NCBI GenBank assembly: GCA_030667725.1
Contig: DAOUVH010000043.1
Location: forward strand, 1 to 7,074
From: Candidatus Cloacimonadota bacterium
GTDB lineage: Bacteria > Cloacimonadota > Cloacimonadia > Cloacimonadales > TCS61
Direction: 5' to 3'
Length of the DNA stretch: 7,074 bases
The notes beneath the pieces were generated by a model. It saw nothing but the letters and a program-made list of their open reading frames with translations, was not told the origin of the DNA and did not search any database. This document shows, one piece after another, positions 1 through 5,966 of the stretch. The first letter of the stretch is position 1, and each line of letters opens with the position of its first letter. The position numbers were made by a program, and so were the translations under genes.

Positions 1-53
1 AAAAAATATTTCATCGGACAGGCAAAATACCATTTACATTCTTTTTGCTTCAT
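1..53 (-). CDS. Small Cys-rich conserved protein, N-terminal fragment (runs off left edge)
   Basis: Seventeen codons are visible before the window ends, reading MKQKECKWYFACPMKYF. The spacing C-x-W-Y-x-x-C-P-M-K is what I remember from the N-terminus of a small Cys-rich protein of anaerobes that is often found near uracil-DNA glycosylase genes; that recollection is not checked. The two Cys (residues 6 and 12) suggest a metal or Fe-S site completed by later cysteines outside the window. A TAA stop lies directly upstream in frame, so the ATG at 53 is the earliest possible start. The ribosome binding site is weak (AGAAAG region). The gene follows the flavodoxin-ferredoxin gene on the same strand with no visible terminator between, so it is probably in the same operon. 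The function is unknown. Confidence 0.5.
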   Translation of the reverse strand, partial: MKQKECKWYFACPMKYF

Positions 54-132
54 TTACTACTTTCTATACTGCCTTTTTCTCTGCGGTACTTTTAATTTTA
101 ATCATGTTAATCTCTCTATCTCAATATTATTT

Positions 133-915
133 TCATAAGAATATTTCAGGTATTTGAGGTGTCCCACATTTTTCGTACAAATTTTTGCCGAATCCTATAA
201 TTCTTTCATCATCAATTGTTCGTGCTTTTTGCGGACATATCTTTACGCAAGCGTGACAATAAATACAGAGATTTTCATTAATATCTATTCTATCTTCAAA
301 TATTGAAATCGCATCTACCGGACAAACTTCTCGGCACAAACCACATCTGTCACATAATTCCAAATCAATTTTTGGTTTAACTTTTAATTTCTCGGAACGT
401 TCTTTATACGGATAATTGCCGGGAACTTTGATCTCTTTATGACTTTCAAAATTAGTCATAATCTGCTTTCCGAAATCTTTGGCAATTTTCAAATCTTCTG
501 CATTTGGTCTTCCTTCGGCTATCGGATATTTTGAACTGCTGAACGAATGAACTCCAATGAAAGCTGCTGCTGCAATCGGGAAAAATCCAAGTTCAATTGC
601 AAGATCTTTTAGTTCCAATAAAGCATCACCAAAATGTCTGTTTCCATATACAGTCACTAAAACCGCTTTTGTATTATTTGCTCCGAAATTTTTTAACCTA
701 TCGATAACCGTGAACGGAATTCTGCTTGAATGAACGGGAACTCCGATCATCACAATCTCATCATCAGTGAATTTTTGTTTGTTAATGTTATTATTGTTAA
801 TCAGGTTTATCTGTTCTGTTTTTTGAAAATTCATCCCATTTGCAATTGCATCTAATACTTTTTTCGTTGTTCCGGTAGGAGAAAAAAAGATTAAATTTAA
901 TTTTTTGTTTTTCAT
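133..915 (-). CDS. EFR1-type flavodoxin/ferredoxin fusion protein
   Basis: This 260-aa cytoplasmic electron carrier has two parts. Residues 5-155 form a flavodoxin-like domain with an FMN phosphate loop S12-P-T-G-T-T17 and the conserved Y90-G-N-R stretch. Residues 180-235 hold two 4Fe-4S ferredoxin motifs: C188-x2-C191-x2-C194-x3-C198-P and C217-x2-C220-x2-C223-x3-C227-P. This architecture matches the EFR1 family of ferredoxins. It probably passes electrons between an FMN and two 4Fe-4S clusters; the partner is not known. The start codon is only 2 bases after the uracil-DNA glycosylase stop, and the nearest SD-like GAGG is rather far upstream, so translational coupling is likely. In this operon it is a plausible electron donor for the metal-cluster proteins encoded upstream, which is inference. 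The sequence is full length with no missing cluster ligands. Confidence 0.9.
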   Translation of the reverse strand: MKNKKLNLIFFSPTGTTKKVLDAIANGMNFQKTEQINLINNNNINKQKFTDDEIVMIGVPVHSSRIPFTVIDRLKNFGANNTKAVLVTVYGNRHFGDALLELKDLAIELGFFPIAAAAFIGVHSFSSSKYPIAEGRPNAEDLKIAKDFGKQIMTNFESHKEIKVPGNYPYKERSEKLKVKPKIDLELCDRCGLCREVCPVDAISIFEDRIDINENLCIYCHACVKICPQKARTIDDERIIGFGKNLYEKCGTPQIPEIFL

Positions 916-917
916 AA

Positions 918-1478
918 TTATTTTAATTCCTCTAATTTTCTAAGTTTACTAAAATTTTCAATAGATCTTTCCGTAAATTCATTATGATAAAGCAAAGATG
1001 CAGGATGAGATAACGGAAATATTTTATAATTTTCTGCAATAAATATTTTTCCGATCAATTCAGGAAATTCTTTTTTGGAAAACTCATCAAATTCATTTTT
1101 ATTAAACATATATTTGGTGGCATAATAACCGAGAGGTACTATTATTTTCGGAGCAATTTCAGTGATTTCCATATATAGATATTTGGAACACTCTTTTATC
1201 TCTCTTTGTTTTGGTCTTCGATTTTGCGGAAGATTACACTTAATTAAATTAGTCATATAAATTTCATCTCTTGAAATTTGAGAGTGCTTTAACAATTTAT
1301 CAAGCATAATTCCCGAAGGTCCGATGAACATTTCATTTTCTTTATCTTCCAATTCTCCCGGAGCTTGAGCTATCAGCATTATATCTGCATTTTTGTTGCC
1401 TTCTCCAGTCAAAGCATTTAAACGAGTTTTATACAATTCGCAGAGTTTACAATTCTGAAGTTCTTTTTTAGAATACAT
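918..1478 (-). CDS. Uracil-DNA glycosylase, family 4-like (4Fe-4S)
   Basis: This 186-aa enzyme would remove uracil from DNA, starting base-excision repair of deaminated cytosine. Visible family features in order are: C10-x2-C13 near the N-terminus followed by T18-R; G25-E-G-N; the active-site motif A37-Q-A-P-G-E42; G53-P-S-G; T76-N-L-I-K-C81-N-L-P-Q-N-R; C97; and the C-terminal P155-L-S-H-P-A160 motif with the catalytic-loop His158. Cys10, 13, 81 and 97 are the expected four ligands of the structural 4Fe-4S cluster. The first motif reads AQAPG rather than the more usual GEAPG. Length is normal for the family. AAGG precedes the ATG by 9 bases. It sits between the MBL-fold gene (27 bases upstream) and the flavodoxin-ferredoxin gene, and its reason for being in a metal-cluster operon is unclear. 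Confidence 0.9.
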   Translation of the reverse strand: MYSKKELQNCKLCELYKTRLNALTGEGNKNADIMLIAQAPGELEDKENEMFIGPSGIMLDKLLKHSQISRDEIYMTNLIKCNLPQNRRPKQREIKECSKYLYMEITEIAPKIIVPLGYYATKYMFNKNEFDEFSKKEFPELIGKIFIAENYKIFPLSHPASLLYHNEFTERSIENFSKLRKLEELK

Positions 1479-1505
1479 TTTAATTAACCTTATTAAGTAT
1501 ATATT

Positions 1506-2144
1506 TTAAAACTCAATTATCTCTCCGACTCCGCCTGCGATGTATTTTTTAGGATATAACTTTTTAATTTTCTCTTTGTATTTTGTGCAGTGAGATGGAC
1601 AAACTTTCTCAATATTTTCTAAAATTTCAAATTCATCAAATCCGTGTAAACCTCCCACAATCGCATAAACATTTCCGAATTTGGAGATAGATTCTATAAT
1701 GTTACCAACTCCCGGATGTCCGCAGCCGATGATAAGAGCGAGACCTTTCTCCGTCTTGATTGCTAAAGATTGTTCTCTTTTATTCAATTCACCCGTAAGG
1801 AAAATATTTTCATAGAGTTGAGCTGGTTTGTCGTAATATTTCACTTTGTTTGAATATCGGATTCCGTGGAATGAAATTGGAATGTGAATAACTGCTTTCT
1901 GATTCAAATTTAAAAAGGTCGAAAGTCCGCCAATATGATCAAAATCGGGATGTGAAATAACAATATCGTCAATTGAAGTCGGATCAATTTTCAAGCTTAA
2001 AAGATTTTCCAACAAGATTTTTCCGTTTCCACCTGTATCAAATAGAATATTTCTTTCTTCTGTTTCAATTAAACAAGACCAGCCCCAATCTGCGATCAAA
2101 TCGGGTTTGTGCGTTGTATTATCGTAAACAATCATTATTTTCAT
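1506..2144 (-). CDS. Metallo-beta-lactamase-fold protein, COG1237-like
   Basis: This 212-aa protein has the MBL fold seen in COG1237 proteins, many of which are annotated as a dihydropterin-ribofuranosyl-aminobenzene 5'-phosphate synthase; that name should not be taken as proof of activity here. Motifs in order are: D36-T-G-G; S64-H65-P-D67-F-D69-H70-I-G-G-L (metal motif); G140-C-G-H143-P-G-V-G-N; G164-G-L-H167-G; and P184-H-C region with H185. The motif HxHxDH is altered: the second His is Asp67. Remaining ligands (H65, D69, H70, H143, H167) are present, so metal binding is likely, but substrate and chemistry are unknown. The ribosome binding site (AGGT) overlaps the stop of the upstream NifX-like gene, with 6 bases between genes. 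No signal peptide is seen, so it should be cytoplasmic. Confidence 0.8.
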   Translation of the reverse strand: MKIMIVYDNTTHKPDLIADWGWSCLIETEERNILFDTGGNGKILLENLLSLKIDPTSIDDIVISHPDFDHIGGLSTFLNLNQKAVIHIPISFHGIRYSNKVKYYDKPAQLYENIFLTGELNKREQSLAIKTEKGLALIIGCGHPGVGNIIESISKFGNVYAIVGGLHGFDEFEILENIEKVCPSHCTKYKEKIKKLYPKKYIAGGVGEIIEF

Positions 2145-2150
2145 AGTTAC

Positions 2151-2543
2151 CTACAATTTAAGAAAATTTCTCTCTTCACCTTTTCTCCATTCCTCAGAAA
2201 TTGTTGAAAGATTATTTTTAATAATTTCAATACTATTTTCTATCGAATTTTCCTTCATTAAAATACATACAAATTTTCTCTTAATTCTTTTAATATTGGG
2301 TCCGAATACTTTTGAAACAACTATTTGCACTTTTTCTTGTTTCAGTAATTTAGCAATACTTCCGGCTTTTTTCGGGTCAGCATGAACATCTTCCTCTTCT
2401 TCAGTAGTATTATTGATTATTTTAATGAATTCGGTGTTTTCTTTGTTAATTTCATAAATATAAAAATATTCTGCATCACCAAAATGGCGTTCCATAAATG
2501 TTTTGCCATCATCAGTGGCAAAAGCAATTTTCAATTTTTTCAT
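2151..2543 (-). CDS. NifX/NifB-like dinitrogenase Fe-Mo cofactor family protein (third copy)
   Basis: This 130-aa protein is the most divergent of three NifX/NafY/NifB-C-terminal-domain proteins in the window. The domain signature is visible as the N-terminal strand K3-L-K-I-A-F-A-T, then R19-H20-F-G-D-A-E-Y-F-Y-I-Y-E, then D57-P-K-K-A-G-S-I-A-K-L-L and V72-Q-I-V-V-S. Family members bind or carry Fe-Mo-type or related metal clusters. Here an acidic EEEED stretch (49-53) and a charged C-terminal extension (about residues 100-130, many Glu/Lys) make it longer than its 112-aa paralogues. Its only Cys is C93. The start is placed at ATG 2543, with GGAAAG just upstream; an in-frame TTG 4 codons earlier would overlap that site. 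A strong hairpin separates it from the second copy. Confidence 0.8.
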   Translation of the reverse strand: MKKLKIAFATDDGKTFMERHFGDAEYFYIYEINKENTEFIKIINNTTEEEEDVHADPKKAGSIAKLLKQEKVQIVVSKVFGPNIKRIKRKFVCILMKENSIENSIEIIKNNLSTISEEWRKGEERNFLKL

Positions 2544-2561
2544 ATTTCTTTCCAATTAAAT

Positions 2562-2592
2562 AATCCCCGAAGTTTAAAAAGCTTCGGGGATT
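2562..2592 (-). terminator. Perfect 11-bp hairpin between two NifX-like genes (possible attenuator)
   Basis: The arms AATCCCCGAAG and CTTCGGGGATT (2562-2572 and 2582-2592) are exact reverse complements around a 9-base loop. It begins 8 bases after the stop of the second NifX-like gene. On the minus strand the sequence after the stem is ATTTAATT, so the U-run is poor. It may be a weak terminator, a processing site or a 3' stabiliser that lowers expression of the downstream genes. The structure is seen; the role is inferred. Confidence 0.5.
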
Positions 2593-2600
2593 TAAGCTAA

Positions 2601-2939
2601 TTAAGCTTCTTTCAGGTCACCATTCTTGTATGCATCATAAGCTTTTTTTACGGTCATCTCACCAGCTCCGATATATACCTTAGTTCCTGTTTGAGTAACA
2701 ACCGCTGCTGCATTTCCACCAGGTCCATTACCTGTTATTAGAATATTCACACCAAATTCTGCCATCTTTTGTGCTGTTTTAGGTCCTGCACCATGTGCTT
2801 CATTTGCTATTGCACGGTTATCATAAGTTTCAATTTTTTCAGTTTCTTCATCATAGATAAAGAAAAATTCTGTTCTACCAAATCTTGGATCCATCTTGGA
2901 ATCCCATTCTGTTCCTTTTGCTGTTAATAATACTTTCAT
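2601..2939 (-). CDS. NifX-like/MTH1175-type metal-cluster protein (second copy)
   Basis: This 112-aa single-domain protein belongs to the dinitrogenase Fe-Mo cofactor biosynthesis superfamily (COG1433, MTH1175-like). Visible signatures are D17-P-R-F-G-R22-T-E-F-F-F-I-Y-D, the A46-H49-G-A-G-P-K-T-A-Q-K-M loop-helix, and G63-V-N-I-L-I-T-G-N-G-P-G-G-N. It has no Cys and a single His (H49), unlike the first copy, so if it binds a cluster it must do so with few side-chain ligands, as ORP-type proteins are thought to do. The start is ATG 2939, because AAGGAG lies 3 bases inside an upstream in-frame GTG extension and is correctly spaced for this ATG. It follows the second ATPase gene after an intergenic region with two hairpins, and may be the client of that ATPase pair. 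Confidence 0.85.
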   Translation of the reverse strand: MKVLLTAKGTEWDSKMDPRFGRTEFFFIYDEETEKIETYDNRAIANEAHGAGPKTAQKMAEFGVNILITGNGPGGNAAAVVTQTGTKVYIGAGEMTVKKAYDAYKNGDLKEA

Positions 2940-2966
2940 CTTAACTCCTTCTTGACTCACGGATAA

Positions 2967-3036
2967 AGTGCAGGACGTATCATTTTGATGCGTCCCTACT
3001 GTTACGGTTCAATCTACAAGAATGAACCCGCTACAG
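2967..3036. repeat. Double imperfect-hairpin intergenic element (REP/MITE-like)
   Basis: Two adjacent inverted repeats fill most of the 104-base gap between the second ATPase gene and the second NifX-like gene. The first pairs 2967-2982 with 2986-3000, with GGACGTATCA against TGATGCGTCC at its core and a 3-base loop. The second pairs 2999-3011 with 3023-3036, with GGTTCA/TGAACC at its core, one bulge and one mismatch, and an 11-base loop. The stretch looks more GC-rich than its surroundings. It could be a degenerate repetitive palindrome or a structured leader for the downstream gene. Copies elsewhere cannot be seen from this window. Confidence 0.5.
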
Positions 3037-3043
3037 TGTTCAT

Positions 3044-3919
3044 CTATGAGCTATATTTTTTTATTTTCTTCCAACTTTTTTCTAATATCTGTTTTATCTT
3101 TCCATCATCGTATTCTACAATCGTTTTTCCCATCGTCATTGCTTTTGTGAAATTTTCATCATAAGGAATTTCTGCAATTAACTGAATATCTTCGGTTTCT
3201 AAAAATTGATGGATTTCCTTAACTTTATCAGGATTAATATCAGCTTTATTGATGATGCATCCGGCTTTGATACCGAATTTCTTCACAAGTTCATAAACTC
3301 TTTTCACATCATGAATTCCTGACACAGAAGGCTCGGTAACCAGCACAACAAAACTAGCACCGGAAAGAGATGAAACTACAGGACATCCAATTCCCGGAGA
3401 GCCATCAACTACTACGAAATCTTTATCCAATTTCTCAGCTAATGCTTTTGCTTCGTTTTTCACTTTGGCTACTAATTTGCCGGAATTCTCTGCACCAATT
3501 CCTAAACGAGCATGCACCATTTGCGTATTAGTTTTCACATCAGAGATTATCCAATCACCCACATTTTGTTCATTCATACTTATTGCATCAGTAGGGCAAA
3601 CACGTGCACAATATCCGCATCCTTCGCAATCGAGTGCTTGAACAATGTATTTGTTATCAATAACGGGAATTGCATCCCAACGGCAAACCTCAGCACACTT
3701 TCCACATTTGATACATTTGTCTTGATCTATTTTGGCTAAAACCCCACTGAAAAAAATTTCTTTCCTGTCATTTTCCGGTTTCATCAAAAGATGCATATCA
3801 GCGGCATCTACATCACAATCTGCCACCATCACGTTTTTGTTTGCCAAATATGTCAAAGAAGCTGTGATCGAAGTCTTTCCTGTTCCACCTTTTCCTGAAA
3901 TTATTACGATTTCTTTCAC
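3044..3919 (-). CDS. MinD/Mrp-type P-loop ATPase with inserted double ferredoxin domain (second of pair)
   Basis: This 291-aa cytoplasmic ATPase starts with a deviant Walker A G9-K10-G-G-T-G-K15-T-S, including the signature Lys10 of the MinD/ParA/NifH-type group. It then has D34-C-D36-V-D in switch I, an inserted ferredoxin module with C69-x2-C72-x2-C75-x3-C79 and C98-x2-C101-x2-C104-x3-C108-P, and V169-V-V-D172-G-S-P-G near the Walker B region, followed by C179-P. Such proteins couple ATP hydrolysis to Fe-S or metal-cluster handling, or to dimer-dependent positioning. The start is GTG at 3919, overlapping the previous gene's TGA by 4 bases with AGAGG upstream, which implies translational coupling and 1:1 production of the two ATPases. 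Residue 80 after the first cluster motif is Arg, not the usual Pro. It resembles the paired ATPases of Desulfovibrio ORP clusters. Confidence 0.92.
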   Translation of the reverse strand: MKEIVIISGKGGTGKTSITASLTYLANKNVMVADCDVDAADMHLLMKPENDRKEIFFSGVLAKIDQDKCIKCGKCAEVCRWDAIPVIDNKYIVQALDCEGCGYCARVCPTDAISMNEQNVGDWIISDVKTNTQMVHARLGIGAENSGKLVAKVKNEAKALAEKLDKDFVVVDGSPGIGCPVVSSLSGASFVVLVTEPSVSGIHDVKRVYELVKKFGIKAGCIINKADINPDKVKEIHQFLETEDIQLIAEIPYDENFTKAMTMGKTIVEYDDGKIKQILEKSWKKIKKYSS

Positions 3920-4782
3920 AATGTAACCTCTTGCTGAAATTTGGAAATAAATGCAATTATGTCTTCAAGTTGAGCTTTTACTTCCGGGATTTTGGTATAG
4001 AGAAGCTCTCCATTGGAATATATTTCTGCAATCTTTCTCATATTAGGAATTTTGGCTATTATGAGAATATTATTCTCTTCACAATATTTTTCCACATTAG
4101 CATCACCGATCCCAAATCTGTTGATGATTACTCCCATCTCCTTTTTTAACTCTCTCATTGTTTCTATAGCGAGTATCAGATCATGTAATCCGAAAGGTGT
4201 TGGTTCTGTTACAAGTAAGATCAGATCTGCATCTTTAGTGGCTTCGATAACCGGACAGGAAGTTCCCGGAGGAGCATCGAAAAGTTTTATTGCTGATTTT
4301 TTAAAGTTTTCATCCACATATTTGATTGTTTGTCCGATCAATGGAACGGCTTGCTCTTCTCCAATAATTAATCTGCTTTCGATAAAATCCAGATTTCCTG
4401 ATTTGAAATGTTTTAGATCGCCCATTTTTTTTTGTTTCATGGGAAGAGATTTTGTCGGGCATAACTCGCTGCAGGCATAACATCCATGACATAATTCAGG
4501 AAAAACCATAATCATTTCACCAAGTTTCATAACAGCGTTGAAATTGCATACTTTCTGACAATTCCCACAAAGAATGCATTCATCTTTTTTCCATTCGGGG
4601 ATCATTTTATATTTATCTTCTTCGTGGATCTTTTCACCGGATATGAATAAACCCGAGTTTGGTTCTTCCACATCCAGATCCGTGAGAACGACAGGATATT
4701 TTTCTGCTAATAAAGAAGCCAAATTTGTTGAAACAGTGGTTTTCCCTGTTCCGCCTTTTCCGCTGGCAATTGCTATTTTCAT
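3916..4782 (-). CDS. MinD/Mrp-type P-loop ATPase with inserted double ferredoxin domain (first of pair)
   Basis: This 288-aa paralogue of the next gene has Walker A G8-K9-G-G-T-G-K14-T-T with signature Lys9, switch I D35-L-D37-V-E-E-P-N, then a ferredoxin insert with C69-x2-C72-x2-C75-x3-C79 and C98-x2-C101-x2-C104-x3-C108-P, and F168-D-A-P-P-G-T-S-C176-P in the Walker B/switch II region. The eight ferredoxin cysteines sit at exactly the same residue numbers as in its neighbour, pointing to a duplicated pair that may form a heterodimer. The first motif is followed by Asn80 rather than Pro. AAGG lies 6 bases before the ATG at 4782. It follows the universal stress protein gene after 45 bases. 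The likely role, inferred from family and context, is ATP-driven metal-cluster loading or positioning. Confidence 0.92.
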   Translation of the reverse strand: MKIAIASGKGGTGKTTVSTNLASLLAEKYPVVLTDLDVEEPNSGLFISGEKIHEEDKYKMIPEWKKDECILCGNCQKVCNFNAVMKLGEMIMVFPELCHGCYACSELCPTKSLPMKQKKMGDLKHFKSGNLDFIESRLIIGEEQAVPLIGQTIKYVDENFKKSAIKLFDAPPGTSCPVIEATKDADLILLVTEPTPFGLHDLILAIETMRELKKEMGVIINRFGIGDANVEKYCEENNILIIAKIPNMRKIAEIYSNGELLYTKIPEVKAQLEDIIAFISKFQQEVTL

Positions 4783-4827
4783 GTTTTTCCTTATTCCTAT
4801 ATTCTATTAATTAGATGTTATAGTAAT

Positions 4828-5280
4828 TTAATTTTTATTATCTTCAGAAGGTACGATCAAGACCGGTATTCGAGAGAGAGCAATTAGAGATTTATGAATG
4901 CTTCCAAACAGAAGATTATGGAATTTTCCATGTTTATGAGAACCAATAACAATAAGATCAGCCTTAAATACATCTGCTTCCTTTAGTATATTATCGACTG
5001 TTGATCCTTCCATTAAAATGCATTCAGCTTTTATCCCTTCTTTGTTTAAGTTATTGTGAATTTCTTTAAGTCGATCCTCGATTTGTTTTTTCTGAACATT
5101 GATTAATTCCATTGAAGGTGTTTGATTAAATTCTGTTGTAATTGCAGAAAGATATGATTCTAACGTCTCAGAGTGAACTATAAGCAATTGTCCTTTGGAT
5201 TCTTTAATCAATTTTTTTACATAATTAATTACTTTATCTGTTGTGTCTAAAAAATCGATAGCTGCTAAAATTCTTTTCAT
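4828..5280 (-). CDS. Universal stress protein (UspA family)
   Basis: This 150-aa single-domain protein has the Usp fold: the N-terminal strand K2-R-I-L-A-A-I-D-F with the nucleotide-contacting Asp9, the strand L32-L-I-V-H36, A107-D-L-I-V-I-G-S-H-K-H-G118, and G126-S-I-H-K-S-L followed by P139-V-L-I-V-P. The ATP-binding motif of the family, G-x2-G-x9-G-S/T, is G113-x2-K116-x9-G126-S127, so its second Gly is Lys; nucleotide binding is possible but uncertain. Usp proteins are cytoplasmic dimers linked to stress survival by mechanisms not settled. A strong AGGAGG precedes the ATG. It lies between the first NifX-like gene and the ATPase pair, with 50 bases before it and 45 after, so it is probably co-transcribed. 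Confidence 0.88.
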   Translation of the reverse strand: MKRILAAIDFLDTTDKVINYVKKLIKESKGQLLIVHSETLESYLSAITTEFNQTPSMELINVQKKQIEDRLKEIHNNLNKEGIKAECILMEGSTVDNILKEADVFKADLIVIGSHKHGKFHNLLFGSIHKSLIALSRIPVLIVPSEDNKN

Positions 5281-5330
5281 AATAACCTCCTCAAATAAAA
5301 ATCATTCTTTTTCACAACCCAAAATCATAC

Positions 5331-5669
5331 TTAGTGATCGCAAAGATTATCTCCTGATTTCAATCCTTCTGAGATGTAAGTTTCCACGAGTCCTTTTAGG
5401 TTGTTGGAGCTCAATCCGATTATCACTTCAATGTTATTTTGTGCAAAAAGTTGCTGCGCTCTACTTCCCATTCCACCGGCGATAATTGCTGTACACCCAA
5501 GTTCCCTCAAGAAAGCAGGATGTGAACCCGGTTCGTGTGGTGGTGGTGATACAAATTCTTCGTTAATGATCTTATCGTCTGCAACTTCATAAATTGCAAA
5601 TTTCTCACAATGTCCAAAATGAGCACATAAATTTCCACTTTCTGTAGGTATTGCGATTTTTTTATTCAT
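5331..5669 (-). CDS. ORP/NifX-like metal-cluster protein with His/Cys motifs (first copy)
   Basis: This 112-aa protein belongs to the dinitrogenase Fe-Mo cofactor biosynthesis superfamily (COG1433). Key stretches are I6-P-T-E-S-G-N-L-C15-A-H17-F-G-H20-C21-E-K-F-A-I-Y-E, P42-P-P-H45-E-P-G-S-H50-P, C59-T-A-I-I-A-G-G-M-G-S-R and the C-terminal G106-D-N-L-C110-D-H112. The clustered His and Cys (H17, H20, C21, H45, H50, C110, H112) suggest direct metal binding, unlike the second copy. I start it at ATG 5669, preceded by GGAG; this overlaps the upstream gene by 8 bases. A longer start 10 codons earlier lies deep inside the upstream gene and lacks family sequence. It is a candidate cluster carrier for the paired ATPases encoded downstream. 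Confidence 0.88.
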   Translation of the reverse strand: MNKKIAIPTESGNLCAHFGHCEKFAIYEVADDKIINEEFVSPPPHEPGSHPAFLRELGCTAIIAGGMGSRAQQLFAQNNIEVIIGLSSNNLKGLVETYISEGLKSGDNLCDH

Positions 5670-5946
5670 TCTTTTCTCCATTAAAATCAATTTCTTCATT
5701 TTTATTATCTAAAATCGAATATTCGGCATTAATGATCTTTTTCTCATTCTGTTTATCTTCAATTTGTTTGGGATGAATTACTTTGTTGAACATTTTTTTA
5801 ATTTTACTATCCTCACTTGTTAGATCTTTTACGACAGTTCCTACAATGGCAGTTATCATTGTTCCAATAAAAGAATTTCTTCCACGATGACTTTGACTTC
5901 GTTTATTCCTGTATTTAAATCCACCATAATGTCTTCCATCTGTCAT
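5662..5946 (-). CDS. Unrecognised 94-aa basic/acidic small protein
   Basis: I do not recognise this protein. Residues 1-24 are rich in Gly, Arg, Lys and His (basic). Residues 26-40 are hydrophobic or amphipathic (F-I-G-T-M-I-T-A-I-V-G-T-V-V-K), too short for a confident membrane span. The tail from about 44 onward is charged, Lys/Glu/Asp/Asn-rich, and probably helical. There is no Cys and no metal motif. A strong AAGGAGG precedes the ATG by 8 bases, and the end overlaps the start of the first NifX-like gene by 8 bases, so it is very likely translated and coupled to it. A hairpin with a T6 run sits just upstream of its ribosome binding site. Its basic Gly-rich N-terminus recalls the two DUF5320-like proteins encoded before it, but no relationship is shown. 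Confidence 0.75.
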   Translation of the reverse strand: MTDGRHYGGFKYRNKRSQSHRGRNSFIGTMITAIVGTVVKDLTSEDSKIKKMFNKVIHPKQIEDKQNEKKIINAEYSILDNKNEEIDFNGEKNE

Positions 5947-5966
5947 ATTATTTTACCTCCTTGAAG

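Noticed and set aside
2544..2555. Longer TTG start for the third NifX-like gene
   Set aside because: The extension overlaps the GGAAAG ribosome binding site of the better ATG at 2543.
4013..4480. A 155-codon open frame on the plus strand
   Set aside because: It lies wholly antisense to the first ferredoxin-ATPase gene, whose P-loop and cysteine motifs are unmistakable; the plus-strand product shows no family motif and no good ribosome binding site.
3916..5669. Nitrogen fixation (nif) cluster
   Set aside because: NifX-like and NifH-fold-related ATPases are present, but there is no nitrogenase structural gene, no radical-SAM NifB domain and no NifE/N; the ATPases are ferredoxin-bearing MinD types, not NifH.
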